A stretch of 64,000 nucleotides of DNA. Source: Paraburkholderia saeva. GTDB lineage: Bacteria; Pseudomonadota; Gammaproteobacteria; Burkholderiales; Burkholderiaceae. Shown piece by piece: positions 53,901 to 62,340 of this stretch (positions are counted from its first letter, which is position 1; each line of letters opens with the position of its first letter). The stretch is from the NCBI RefSeq assembly GCF_907164555.1, contig NZ_CAJQZC010000010.1:231294-295293 (forward strand), read 5' to 3'. A program made the translations under genes and the position numbers. Under the pieces are notes generated by a model, which saw only the letters and a list, made by a program, of their open reading frames with translations, was not told the origin of the DNA and did no database searches.

Positions 53901-54342
53901 TTCCGCCGGCGTCGGGGCGCTGCTGGCGCTCAGGCTCTTCCACGAAGACCTCGGCATCATCGCGGTAATCGGCATCATCCTGCTGATCGGTATCGTCAAG
54001 AAAAACGGCATCATGCTCGTCGATTTCGCGCTGGAGGCAGAGCGCACGCGCGGGCTGAGCCCGGTCGAAGCCGTGTTCGAGGCGGCGCAGCTTCGTCTGC
54101 GGCCGATCCTGATGACGACACTTTGCGCGCTGTTCGCCGGCCTGCCGCTTGCATTCGGTACGGGTATCGGTGCGGAACTGCGCCGGCCGCTCGGCATTTC
54201 GATGGTAGGCGGCCTGCTACTGAGCCAGGTGCTGACGCTGTATACGACGCCTGTCGTCTACGTTTTCTTCGACGGACTCGCGAAGCGTTTCCGTCCACGC
54301 GGTGCCGGGCCGCGCGGTCCACGGACGGCTGAAGAAACATGA
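50974..54342 (+). CDS. mdtB: RND efflux permease (MdtB-like), with an extra low-complexity insert
   Basis: This 1122-residue inner membrane pump has the HAE1-type layout of 12 membrane helices and two large periplasmic domains. Marks are the start NPSRLFIVRPVATALLMIAI, PGASPDVMSSAVTAPLERQF, the proton-relay segment FVVDDAIVMIENISRFLEEG with paired Asp, and a second repeat with LYESFIHPVTILSTLPSAG. Residues about 777-864 are an extra Ser/Gly/Thr-rich stretch (SGGSGSGSGSGEGSSSSG) not found in the neighbouring MdtC-like pump at that position. It is translationally coupled at both ends. Confidence 0.93.
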   Translation: MNPSRLFIVRPVATALLMIAILVIGLAALPGLPVSALPEADYPTIQVKTFYPGASPDVMSSAVTAPLERQFGQVAGLTQMTSTSSDGSSVIVLQFALALNIDVAEQEVQAAINAATSYLPTDLPAPPIYSKSNPADAPVITLALTSNAMPLSAIEDLVDTRLAPKISQLSGVGLVTISGGHKPAVRIQANPVALASYGLNLEDLRSALTTASVNMAKGTFDGPAQAFQINANDQLLSAKGFREIVVAYKNGAPVMLTDVAKITDGIENAKLAAWKNETPAILVNIQRQPGANTIAVVNEIQQLLPKLKATLPAAVEVTVLTDRTTTIRASVKNVQFELMLTIALVVMVMFLFLRSFAATIIPTVAVPLSLIGTLAVMHALGYSINNLTMMAFTIATGFVVDDAIVMIENISRFLEEGMKPMDAALEGARQIGFTIVSLTISLIAVLIPLLFMGDVVGRLFREFAVTLSVTVLISGIVSLTLTPMMSSRLLRHTPEAEQNRFYRWTQARFDRVIAAYGRSLRWVLDHSTATLLVVLATLVLTVFQYIEIPKGFFPPQDTGIIQAISQAPESISFAAMSRRQQQLASEILKDPAVASLSSFIGQDGINTTLNSGRIQINLKPIAERGLTASEVIDRLRDRLRDVPGVQLYLQPVQDLTVDDRVSRTQYQYTLEDPDTQELNLWTDRLVTKLRTLPELVDVTTDQQNNGISTDLTIDRPTASRLNITPDQIDSTLYDAFGQRQVSTLYTQSNQYHVILEALPEFQRNPAQLNRIYIQGSTNSGTTAAAQSTSGRTSLSSSGTLSNLVVSSGQSLAATTPTTVLASRASGGSGSGSGSGEGSSSSGSNTGSNGAGNAGSTSGNATTQSAPVPLSAISRFTTRSAPLTITHQGQFPVVTISFNVAPGASLGQAVTAIQRAQADLQMPASVQPDFQGTAAAYEDIGSNEALLILAALVAVYIVLGILYESFIHPVTILSTLPSAGVGALLALRLFHEDLGIIAVIGIILLIGIVKKNGIMLVDFALEAERTRGLSPVEAVFEAAQLRLRPILMTTLCALFAGLPLAFGTGIGAELRRPLGISMVGGLLLSQVLTLYTTPVVYVFFDGLAKRFRPRGAGPRGPRTAEET

Positions 54343-57300
54343 TCAACATCGCGTCACCGTTCATCAGGCGGCCCGTCGCGACGACGCTGATGGCGATGGC
54401 GATCGTGATCGCCGGCGCGATCGCGTTCAAACAGTTGCCGGTCGCCTCGCTGCCGCAGGTGGATTTCGCGACGATCACCGTCGCCGCAACGTTGCCGGGG
54501 GCGAATCCGGAAGTGATGGCGTCGTCCATCGCGACGCCGCTCGAACGCCAGTTCGGTCACATCGCCGGTGTCACGCAGATGACGTCGTCCAGCACGCTCG
54601 GCGTGACTTCCGTCACGCTGCAGTTCGATCTGAGCCGCGACGTCGACGGTGCTGCACGGGACGTGGAAGCCGCCATCAACGCTGCACGCACCGATCTGCC
54701 CGCGAACCTGCCTTCGAATCCGACTTACCGGAAAATCAACTCTGCGATCGCGCCGATGATGGTGCTGAGCCTGAGCTCGGATTCCGCCGACCGTGGCAGG
54801 CTGTACGACCTCGCGTCCTCGGTGATTTCGCAGAAAATCGCGCAACTGCAGGGCGTCGGACAGGTTCAGGTGGTGGGCAGCTCGTTGCCCGCCGTGCGCG
54901 TCGATCTGAATCCGACGCAGCTCAACAGCTATGGCATCGGCGCGCAGAACGTCGCGAAGGCGCTGTCGGTGCAGAATTCGAACCGCCCGAAAGGCGGCTT
55001 CAGCGATGAGATGACGACGTCGGTCATTACCGCCAACGACCAGATTTCCCGGGCGCAGGATTACGCGCCGCTAGTGGTGGGTTCGAGCAACGGCAAGGTC
55101 GTGCGCCTGCGCGACGTCGCGCATGTCTACGATTCCGTGCAGACGCTGCGCTCGGCGGGCTACGTCAACGGCAAGCCGTCGGTCATCATGCTCGTCTTCA
55201 GGCTGCCGAACGCGAACGTGATCGATACGGTGGATCGCATCAAGCAGGCCTTGCCGGCGATCCGCGCGTCGGTCCCCGCAAGCGATCACCTGCAACTCAC
55301 GCTCGATACGACCACGACGATCCGTTCATCCGTCAACGACGTCGAACGCACACTCATGCTGTCGATCGTTCTCGTGATTGGCGTCGTGTTCGTGTTTTTA
55401 CGCAGCCCGAATGCGACGCTGATTCCGGGCGTTGCTGTGGCGATTTCGTTGATCGGCACGTTCGCCGTGATGTATCTGCTGGGCTTTACGCTCGATAACC
55501 TGTCGTTGATGGCGCTCACCGTCTCGACCGGTTTCGTGGTCGACGACGCGATCGTGGTGATGGAGAACATCACGCGTCTTATCGAGCGCGGCGTGCCGAC
55601 CATGCGTGCCGCGTTCCAGGGCACTCAGGAAGTCGCGTTCACGGTGATCGCGATGAGTCTTTCGCTGATCGCGGTCTTTGTGCCGATCCTGTTCATGGGC
55701 GGCGTGCCGGGGCGTCTCTTTCACGAATTCGCGTTCACCCTGGCGACTTCCGTTGCGATTTCGATGGTGATCTCGCTGACCGTGACGCCCACGATGTGCG
55801 CATACCTGCTCAAGCCCGCGAACGACACGGAGCATGGCAGGCTCTACCGCTGGAGCGAACGCGGCTTCGACTACATTCTGGCCGCGTACCGGACCACGCT
55901 CGGCTGGGCGATCCACCATCCGCGCACGGTGATTTTCAGCCTCGTGCTGACGCTGGTGCTTAACGTCGTGCTGGCGGGTATCGTACAGAAAGGGCTTTTC
56001 CCGCAGCAGGATACGGGCACGATATTCGGCGGTTTCCAGGGTGCGCAGGACGCTTCGTTCCAGGCGATGAACCGCTCGCTGATGAGTATCCAGAACGTCA
56101 TCCGTCAAGACCCTGCGGTTGAGAACGCGGCCGGATTTGCGGGCGGGCAGGGCGGCCCCGGCGGCGGCGCAAGCAACGCCGGGTTCGTGTTCGTCACGCT
56201 CAAGCCGCGCAATGAACGCGATGCGACCGCGACGGAAGTGCTCGACCGCCTGCGTCCGAAGCTCGACGCCATTGCGGGCGCGTCGACGTTTCTGCAGGCC
56301 GCGCAGGATATCGGGGTGGGTGGGCGGCAGAGCAACGCGCAGTATCAATACCAGTTATCCGCCGATACTGTCGATGCGTTGAGCCAGTGGGCGCCCGTGC
56401 TGTATCACGCGATGCAGAAAATGCCGCAGATCAAGGACGTCACGACGGACCAGCAGAACAATGGCCTGCAGGCACTGATCCATTACGACCGGACGACGGC
56501 CGCACGATTCGGTATTACGCCAAAACTGATCGACAACGCGCTTTACTATGAATTCGGCGAGTCGCAGGTCTCGACCATCTACACGTCTCTCAACCAGTAT
56601 TACGTCGTGATGCAGGCGAACCCCGCGCTGCTGCAGTCGCCGTCCACGTTGCAATCGACGTACGTTCACGCGACAGGGAAGGGTGCAGTGCCGCTCGGGG
56701 CGTTCTCCAGCATGCGGGTGTCGACTTCGCCGCTCGCAGTCAATCATTCATCGTTTTTTCCTTCGGTCACGATTGCGTTCAATCTCGCGCCGAACGTGTC
56801 GCTCGGCGAGGCCACCGCACTCATCACGCAGATGCAGCGACGCCTCGGCACGCCCGCGAACATCACGGCCCAGTTCGCCGGCACCGCGCAGGCGTTCCAG
56901 AGTTCGCTTGCGAGTGAACCGTTTCTGATTCTCGGCGCGTTGCTCGCGATCTATATCGTGCTTGGCGTGCTGTACGAAAGCCTGATTCATCCGGTCACGA
57001 TTCTCACGACGCTGCCGTCCGCCAGCGTGGGCGCGATGATCGCGCTGATCCTGTTTCACAGCGAACTGGACGTGATTTCGCTGATCGGCATTTTTCTGCT
57101 GATCGGCATCGTCAAGAAGAACGCGATTCTGATGATCGATTTCGCGTTGCAGGCCGAACGTGTCGAAGGCAAGAGCACCGAAGACGCCATTTTCGAAGCC
57201 TGCATGCTGCGTTTCAGACCTATTCTGATGACAACGGTTGCGGCGGCGCTAGGCGCACTGCCGCTCGCAATCGGTCATGGCACAGGTTCGGAATTGAGAC

Positions 57301-57458
57301 GACCGCTGGGTATCGCGATTGTCGGCGGGCTGATTTTCAGCCAGATACTCACGCTCTATACGACGCCTGTGATCTACCTGTATTTCGACCGCATGCGTCA
57401 GCGTTTCAACCGACGCCGCCAAGCCCGCGCGGGCCGCAATTCGCCTGCGCAAACCTGA
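54339..57458 (+). CDS. mdtC: RND efflux permease (MdtC-like)
   Basis: This 1039-residue pump is the second permease, as in the MdtB2C heterotrimer. It has the usual RND marks MINIASPFIRRPVATTLMAM, PGANPEVMASSIATPLERQF, FVVDDAIVVMENITRLIERG and the second-half LYESLIHPVTILTTLPSAS. Length is the family norm, without the insert of its partner. It starts at the ATGA overlap with mdtB and is followed 20 bases later by the outer membrane factor. Confidence 0.95.
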   Translation: MINIASPFIRRPVATTLMAMAIVIAGAIAFKQLPVASLPQVDFATITVAATLPGANPEVMASSIATPLERQFGHIAGVTQMTSSSTLGVTSVTLQFDLSRDVDGAARDVEAAINAARTDLPANLPSNPTYRKINSAIAPMMVLSLSSDSADRGRLYDLASSVISQKIAQLQGVGQVQVVGSSLPAVRVDLNPTQLNSYGIGAQNVAKALSVQNSNRPKGGFSDEMTTSVITANDQISRAQDYAPLVVGSSNGKVVRLRDVAHVYDSVQTLRSAGYVNGKPSVIMLVFRLPNANVIDTVDRIKQALPAIRASVPASDHLQLTLDTTTTIRSSVNDVERTLMLSIVLVIGVVFVFLRSPNATLIPGVAVAISLIGTFAVMYLLGFTLDNLSLMALTVSTGFVVDDAIVVMENITRLIERGVPTMRAAFQGTQEVAFTVIAMSLSLIAVFVPILFMGGVPGRLFHEFAFTLATSVAISMVISLTVTPTMCAYLLKPANDTEHGRLYRWSERGFDYILAAYRTTLGWAIHHPRTVIFSLVLTLVLNVVLAGIVQKGLFPQQDTGTIFGGFQGAQDASFQAMNRSLMSIQNVIRQDPAVENAAGFAGGQGGPGGGASNAGFVFVTLKPRNERDATATEVLDRLRPKLDAIAGASTFLQAAQDIGVGGRQSNAQYQYQLSADTVDALSQWAPVLYHAMQKMPQIKDVTTDQQNNGLQALIHYDRTTAARFGITPKLIDNALYYEFGESQVSTIYTSLNQYYVVMQANPALLQSPSTLQSTYVHATGKGAVPLGAFSSMRVSTSPLAVNHSSFFPSVTIAFNLAPNVSLGEATALITQMQRRLGTPANITAQFAGTAQAFQSSLASEPFLILGALLAIYIVLGVLYESLIHPVTILTTLPSASVGAMIALILFHSELDVISLIGIFLLIGIVKKNAILMIDFALQAERVEGKSTEDAIFEACMLRFRPILMTTVAAALGALPLAIGHGTGSELRRPLGIAIVGGLIFSQILTLYTTPVIYLYFDRMRQRFNRRRQARAGRNSPAQT

Positions 57459-57478
57459 TCTGATCTGCCGGAAAAGCC

Positions 57479-59002
57479 ATGCAGAAGTTCGCTCGAATTG
57501 TCACTCCATCACGGCGCGCCCTGGCGTGCGCCGGGCTTTTCGCCGCGCTGGCGATGGAAACGGGATGCACAGTTGGACCGGCGTACGTCCGTCCCTCAGT
57601 CGCGACGCCTGCGTCGTTCAAGGAAGCGGGCCCCGCAGGCGTCGCCCAGGTTTCGCCGGACGGCACGACCTGGACGCCGGCGAATCCGCAGGATGCGGCA
57701 CAACGCGGCGCGTGGTGGAAGATCTATCAGGAACCGGAACTGGACGAACTGGAGGATCGCCTGAACCTGTCGAACCAGAATATCGCGCAGGCGTACCAGA
57801 ATTTCATGGCGGCGCGCGCGCAGGTGAATCAGGCGCGCGCCAGCTACGCGCCGACGGCCACACTGCAGCCGGCGTATACGCGTTCCGGTTCATCGTTTAC
57901 CTCGCCAGGCATACCAGCCAGCGGCATGCGTTTCACGAGCAATGATTTCAACTTTCCGCTGGCGATAACCTGGGAGCCAGACCTGTGGGGGCGCATCGGA
58001 AACACGGTGCGCGAATTCGCGAATGCGGCGCAGGTGAGCGCGGCCGATCTGGCCAACAAGCGGCTGAGCGAGCAGGCCAACCTCGCCCAGTACTATTTCG
58101 AACTGCGCGGGCAGGACGAACTCATCGCGCTGAACGAGCAGACGATCGAGGCGTATCGCACGAGTCTGGCCTTGACCGAAGTGCGCGGGCGCACGGGCAT
58201 CGACAGCGGACAGTCGGTGGCTCAGGCGCAACTGAATCTGAAAACGGCGGAGGCTTCGGCGACGAATCTGCGGCTCGCCCGTGCACAGTATGAGCATGCG
58301 ATTGCGTTACTGATCGGCGAGCCGGCTTCGACGTTCTCGCTGCCCGCGCGACCGCTCACGACTGCGGCGCCGACGATTCCGGCAGGCATCCCGTCGACGC
58401 TGCTCCAGCGCCGACCCGACATCGCCGCGGCGGAGCGCTCGATGTCGCAGGCGAACGCGTTGATCGGCGTCGAGACAGCGGCGTTTTATCCGACGGTGAG
58501 CTTTTCACTGTCGGCGGGTTTCCAGAGCTCGCTGCTGCAGAACTGGTTTACGTGGCCCGCGCGGTTTTTCTCGCTCGGGCCGACGGTTTCGCAGACGCTC
58601 TTCGACGGTGGTCTGCGTACGGCGACGGTCGCGCAATACAGGGCGCAGTACGAGGGGACCGTGGCGGCTTACCGCCAGACGGTGCTGGCGGCGTTCCAGC
58701 AGACCGAGGATTACCTCGCGGCGCAGCGCATTCTGGCCACGCAACTGGAACAGCAGAAGGCTGTGGTGGCTGCTGCCCAGCGTTATTACGATCTCGCGGC
58801 GACGCGGTATCGTACGGGTGTGGATACGTACCTGAACGTGTTCGTTGCGCAGACGGCACTGCTTTCCGATCAGCAGACGATGATCACGTTGCGCGTGCAG
58901 CAGATGACAAACAGCGCGCAGTTGATCGAGGCGCTGGGCGGCGGGTGGGATGTATCGCAGCTTCCGGCGGAGAAGGATGTTACTTCGGCGGAACGGATGT
59001 AG
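57479..59002 (+). CDS. Outer membrane efflux lipoprotein, NodT family
   Basis: This 507-residue channel has a lipoprotein signal with METGC at the lipidation site (about residue 30) and the two outer membrane efflux repeats: ITWEPDLWGRIGN, LLQRRPDIAAAERSMSQANA and FFSLGPTVSQTLFDGGLRTA are typical. It starts 20 bases after mdtC and completes a tetR-mdtABC-OMF operon. It is a paralogue of the channel at 3367 and serves a different transporter class. The stop at 59002 is 57 bases before the convergent beta-barrel gene. Confidence 0.93.
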   Translation: MQKFARIVTPSRRALACAGLFAALAMETGCTVGPAYVRPSVATPASFKEAGPAGVAQVSPDGTTWTPANPQDAAQRGAWWKIYQEPELDELEDRLNLSNQNIAQAYQNFMAARAQVNQARASYAPTATLQPAYTRSGSSFTSPGIPASGMRFTSNDFNFPLAITWEPDLWGRIGNTVREFANAAQVSAADLANKRLSEQANLAQYYFELRGQDELIALNEQTIEAYRTSLALTEVRGRTGIDSGQSVAQAQLNLKTAEASATNLRLARAQYEHAIALLIGEPASTFSLPARPLTTAAPTIPAGIPSTLLQRRPDIAAAERSMSQANALIGVETAAFYPTVSFSLSAGFQSSLLQNWFTWPARFFSLGPTVSQTLFDGGLRTATVAQYRAQYEGTVAAYRQTVLAAFQQTEDYLAAQRILATQLEQQKAVVAAAQRYYDLAATRYRTGVDTYLNVFVAQTALLSDQQTMITLRVQQMTNSAQLIEALGGGWDVSQLPAEKDVTSAERM

Positions 59003-59059
59003 GGATTCGATGAGAAGCAGAATAAAGAGACTATCGACTCTCGCGGTGTCGACGCGCGC

Positions 59060-60058
59060 TTAGAACCGCAACCCGACGCCGGCCTGAATCACATCGGTAT
59101 CGCGGTCGTATCGCGTGACGATGCGGTTCCACGTCACCCGCGTCAACCAGTGCTGGCTTAAGCGGTAACTCGCCGATACCGAGGCAAGCCAGGAGATGCG
59201 CCCGTCTCCGGTCCGGTTTTCCGGAAGGTCGTCGTTTTGCGTGATGGAGACGTACGGACCGATGCCGGCGCCCAATGTGAGACGGTCATCGAAAAAGGCG
59301 CGGGTGGCCCAGATCTGCGCGGCGGCGCCATCCCGGCGCGATTGGTCGTGGCCGCCTTCATGAATCCAGGAAGCGGTGACATCGACGTACCGCCATACGC
59401 CACGCCTGTATTCAACGCTCTCGGCGAGCGCAGACTCCGAGTCGTTGCTGTTCAGGATCGTTGCGCCGAGCATCAACGTAACTTCGTTGTTCGTGACGTT
59501 CGACGTGCGTGGGATGGGCCACGGTCGCGGGCCGGGTTCGTTGTTCGCTTGCAGCGCATACCCCACACCGAACATAAGCGCCGTCGTATCGCGGCCGCCG
59601 AACACCTGCGCGTGGTTGACCTGCATCTGGGCAATCCAGCGGCGGTCGAAGTACCAGGCCGCGCGCGCGCTCCAGATGATGCCCCAACCGTGCGTGTTCG
59701 AATATTCTGCGCCAGCGTCAGCCGCCGTCGTGTCGAAGTAGTAGTACGGCCCGGCACCAGCCGACAGCTCGAACCGGTCTTCCACGAGGGGCAGGCGTCC
59801 CCAGACCTGCGCGACCGGGCCATCCCGATGATGGTTGGGTATGTGGCCTTCATTCAGCCATGAAAAACTCCACGCCGCGTAGCGCCCGAGACCCTCGCGA
59901 TAACCGGCTTCCCATGAATAGGAGTTCGCGCTGTCGCTGACAAGCGGGCCGGCAAGGAAGGAGAACTCCTGTGCGCACGCGGCCGTCGAAAAAAAGAGGC
60001 ACGTACCGACGAGCAGCGGTACCGACAGGGAGGCGCATTTCGAAAGATTCTTGTTCAC
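59060..60058 (-). CDS. Outer membrane beta-barrel protein with internal duplication
   Basis: This 332-residue protein has a signal peptide (LSVPLLVGTCLFFSTAACAQ) and ends with a Phe (GVGLRF), as barrel proteins do. It consists of two similar halves: SWLNEGHIPNHHRDGPVAQV with FELSAGAGPYYYF in the first, and SWIHEGGHDQSRRDGAAAQI with LTLGAGIGPYVSI in the second. Alternating hydrophobic strands suggest an outer membrane barrel. Single-unit relatives of this type include PagL-like proteins, but the PagL catalytic His-x-Ser motif was not found. The function is unknown. It is convergent with the pump operon. Confidence 0.8.
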   Translation of the reverse strand: MNKNLSKCASLSVPLLVGTCLFFSTAACAQEFSFLAGPLVSDSANSYSWEAGYREGLGRYAAWSFSWLNEGHIPNHHRDGPVAQVWGRLPLVEDRFELSAGAGPYYYFDTTAADAGAEYSNTHGWGIIWSARAAWYFDRRWIAQMQVNHAQVFGGRDTTALMFGVGYALQANNEPGPRPWPIPRTSNVTNNEVTLMLGATILNSNDSESALAESVEYRRGVWRYVDVTASWIHEGGHDQSRRDGAAAQIWATRAFFDDRLTLGAGIGPYVSITQNDDLPENRTGDGRISWLASVSASYRLSQHWLTRVTWNRIVTRYDRDTDVIQAGVGLRF

Positions 60059-60362
60059 GCGTGGTATCAGTTCTTCGAGTTAACGTCTTTTGCGATTCGT
60101 CGCCCACGGTATCCAAGATTAAATGAAAGCGCGTCCTCGCGTCGACCCTTTCTTTTATACTGCATCGGCAGCCAAACCATCCCGAACGCGTACGCCGTGC
60201 TTCCCGCCGCAACAGGTGCCCGCGGCCGGACATTTCGCTTACCAATAAAGCCTGCATCTCATCATATGTTTGAAGGGATCTAGAAATGCTTTTCACGTGT
60301 ATGTCATCGTAGAGTCTTAGCCTCCCTGTCGACAAGGAAAGTTCAATTCTGGAGCGGTAACA
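60059..60362. other. Divergent intergenic region
   Basis: About 300 bases between the beta-barrel gene (minus) and the 31-residue peptide frame (plus). It is clearly more AT-rich than its surroundings and probably carries both promoters; no palindrome was seen. Confidence 0.4.
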
Positions 60363-60458
60363 ATGAAAAAGATGCGCCGGGGTCGGCTGCGCCGCTCGGC
60401 AGCGTTGCACTTTCTGGATGTGGTGGCACGCGCAAACGCAGACATCGACAACGACTGA
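60363..60458 (+). CDS. Basic micropeptide, 31 residues (possible)
   Basis: A short frame starts at ATG 60363 behind TGGAG and encodes a highly basic N-terminus (MKKMRRGRLRRSAAL) and an acidic end (ANADIDND). A strong terminator lies 15 bases after the stop, so the frame is a complete transcription unit by itself. There is no signal peptide. It could be a real micropeptide or part of a small RNA; no family was recognised. Confidence 0.5.
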   Translation: MKKMRRGRLRRSAALHFLDVVARANADIDND

Positions 60459-60473
60459 CGGCATTCAATCTGA

Positions 60474-60502
60474 AGCGGCCGCCTGTCTGGCGGCCGCGTT
60501 TT
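60474..60502 (+). terminator. Terminator after the 31-residue frame
   Basis: GCGGCCGCC and GGCGGCCGC form a strong GC stem with a short loop, followed by GTTTTC. Confidence 0.75.
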
Positions 60503-60540
60503 CAGGTGCGCGCCCGTTGCCGTGAGCGGGAAACGTCCGT

Positions 60541-61095
60541 TCAGAATCCACGCCGGACCGAGAGATTCGCGCCCATCGTGTGAGAGTGGTTAAGGCTGAC
60601 ACGTGCTGTCGCTGAAAAATTCCATTGATCGAGGATAAGCGTCAGTCTTCGCTGCGGATGCGCCACATTCGCGGAACCATATTCCGGCAACTGGACAATC
60701 TGGATCAATGGTCCGGCTGAATGCACTACGTCGAGATAATTCATCACGCGCTGCTGGGAAGGGCGGTCAGGATCAGACGATGCGGCCGTGTGATCATATC
60801 GATGATCGTAAGGGATCGGCGCAAGGTAGTACTGGTCAATCTGGGCGCGGAACGGATTATCTTGCGTCGACGAGTATTCCATTTCGTACCGGTGAATGTA
60901 CGACTGTGGATCCGGGATGGCCGAAAGCACCTCCATATGGGGAGACGCGATATTTGCAACCGTTTCTACACCCCATGATTCGCCGACAGGACCATCCGCA
61001 AATGCGGATGCGCCTGGCACGAGAATCAACGCACCGATGACGCCTTCCCACACGCACAGGCACGTCATGAACATGCCTCCAATAATTGAACGCAA
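60541..61095 (-). CDS. Hypothetical secreted protein, 184 residues
   Basis: This protein has a probable signal peptide (GVIGALILVPGASAFA, cleavage after AFA). The mature part is unfamiliar, with PIPYDHRYDHTAASSDPDRP, YLDVVHSAGPLIQIVQLPEY and an end LSVRRGF with a terminal Phe. An alternate ATG at 61074 gives a shorter N-terminus with the same signal core. Composition is less GC-biased than the neighbours, which may mean acquisition or a fast-changing envelope protein. Its neighbours on the same strand are also uncharacterised. Confidence 0.6.
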   Translation of the reverse strand: MRSIIGGMFMTCLCVWEGVIGALILVPGASAFADGPVGESWGVETVANIASPHMEVLSAIPDPQSYIHRYEMEYSSTQDNPFRAQIDQYYLAPIPYDHRYDHTAASSDPDRPSQQRVMNYLDVVHSAGPLIQIVQLPEYGSANVAHPQRRLTLILDQWNFSATARVSLNHSHTMGANLSVRRGF

Positions 61096-61315
61096 ACGTC
61101 ACATTACTGGCTGCCCTCGTCAATTGGGCTGTTCCTGCAGGCTCGATCACATGAATTCATTGTAGTACGCCGGGCGCGCCTGGCTACCTCGATCTTGCGG
61201 TCTTCAGAACGTTTCAATGGTGAACGCCGGTTCACGCTCTATGGTCTCGCGGACGGATAGCAGGACAGGATCGCAGCGGATGTCGAGCACTGCGAAGCAA
61301 GGCGGTGTTTCGCCT

Positions 61316-61735
61316 TCAGTGACCCGGCGGTGGAACCGCGCCGAGCTGCACCATCAAGCCGAGGGTATCCATGATGATGCAGCTCTCCTTGATTCTGCCC
61401 GCCTGAAAGCGGTCGATGACCATACCCCAGACACGCACCGGACGCCCCGTGGCGGGTACGCCGAGAAACTCGCCATGATGCGTGCCCGTCCATTCGAAGC
61501 GGGTCAGCACGCGGTCTGCGTCAGCAAGTTGCTCCTCAATGCGCCAGTGCATATCCGGGAACGCGGCACGCATGCCCCGCAGAACATCCTTGAGGCCTTC
61601 GAGACCGGGGCCCTGACCGGGAAACGGAACCCGTTCGACCATGTCTTCCCAGAAGAACCTGCCGGTTTCCTCAATGCGCCCCTGGTTCAGGACTTCCTCA
61701 GTGAATCCACGAACGATATGACTGATCTCCTGCAT
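61316..61735 (-). CDS. SnoaL-like/ester cyclase family protein
   Basis: This 139-residue cytoplasmic protein has the NTF2-like fold of the SnoaL family: VRGFTEEVLNQGRIEETGRF, FPGQGPGLEGLKDVLRGMRA, AAFPDMHWRIEEQLADADRV and RFEWTGTHHGEFLGVPATGR. The family includes polyketide cyclases and many proteins of unknown role. The end VWGMVIDRFQAGRIKESCII fits. No polyketide genes are nearby, so a general small-molecule or stress role is more likely. It is on the same strand as the genes before and after, spaced by 75 bases or more. Confidence 0.85.
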   Translation of the reverse strand: MQEISHIVRGFTEEVLNQGRIEETGRFFWEDMVERVPFPGQGPGLEGLKDVLRGMRAAFPDMHWRIEEQLADADRVLTRFEWTGTHHGEFLGVPATGRPVRVWGMVIDRFQAGRIKESCIIMDTLGLMVQLGAVPPPGH

Positions 61736-61809
61736 GGGATGGCCTCCGGTCAGCGGGTTGTACGCACATGCCGCCGGTCATGAATGGCCGGGCAGCAAAA
61801 CATGGTGCG

Positions 61810-62328
61810 CTAGTACGGAGGATTCACGACGACGTATTGCGAGCCCTGGGGCTGGTACCAGGTGCTCCCGCATTGCTGGTAGACCATTCCGCCGTAGTTG
61901 ACCGGGACACAGTTTGCCGGCACGGATCTCGTCATCGAGCCGATGACGGCAGACGTTACTGCAACCGTCGCGCCCACTGCGGCCGCAGTCGCGACAGGAT
62001 GGTAATCGTTATCCCAACCGCCGTGTCCTTCGACATTCACGTTCACATTCCTTTGGGCGTTCACGTTGTTGACACTGGTGCTTCGGACGTTGTTCGTGCG
62101 TACGTCGGCCCTGCTGTTGTTCACCTGGGTGTTCCTCGCGCCGTTGTGGCTGGCCGCCTGCGCCCGGGCGCCTCCACCGCCGCCGCCGCCGCCCGCCGCG
62201 TGCTGGCGAGCGCCACCGCCACCGCCCCCTGCACGACCTTGCGCGCCCGCTTCGGGCACTAGCGCGAAGCTGGCCAGGATGAACACAGCCAGTGGCGTCA
62301 AAAGCAATCTTCCGAATGCGTTTTTCAT
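61810..62328 (-). CDS. Secreted Gly-rich protein with Cys-containing C-terminus
   Basis: This 172-residue protein has a signal peptide (LLLTPLAVFILASFALVPEA, cleavage after GAQ or nearby). Residues about 30-60 are nearly all Gly and Ala with Arg and His; then a stretch of Asn/Val-rich repeats (NVRSTSVNNVNAQRNVNVNV). A hydrophobic segment (about residues 112-132) is followed by the end CVPVNYGGMVYQQCGSTWYQ ... YVVVNPPY, seen in a small family of exported proteins. The role is unknown. It is 12 bases after the DUF2092 gene stop in the same direction, so the two are probably co-transcribed. Confidence 0.8.
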   Translation of the reverse strand: MKNAFGRLLLTPLAVFILASFALVPEAGAQGRAGGGGGGARQHAAGGGGGGGGARAQAASHNGARNTQVNNSRADVRTNNVRSTSVNNVNAQRNVNVNVEGHGGWDNDYHPVATAAAVGATVAVTSAVIGSMTRSVPANCVPVNYGGMVYQQCGSTWYQPQGSQYVVVNPPY

Positions 62329-62340
62329 GCTGGGTCTCCC

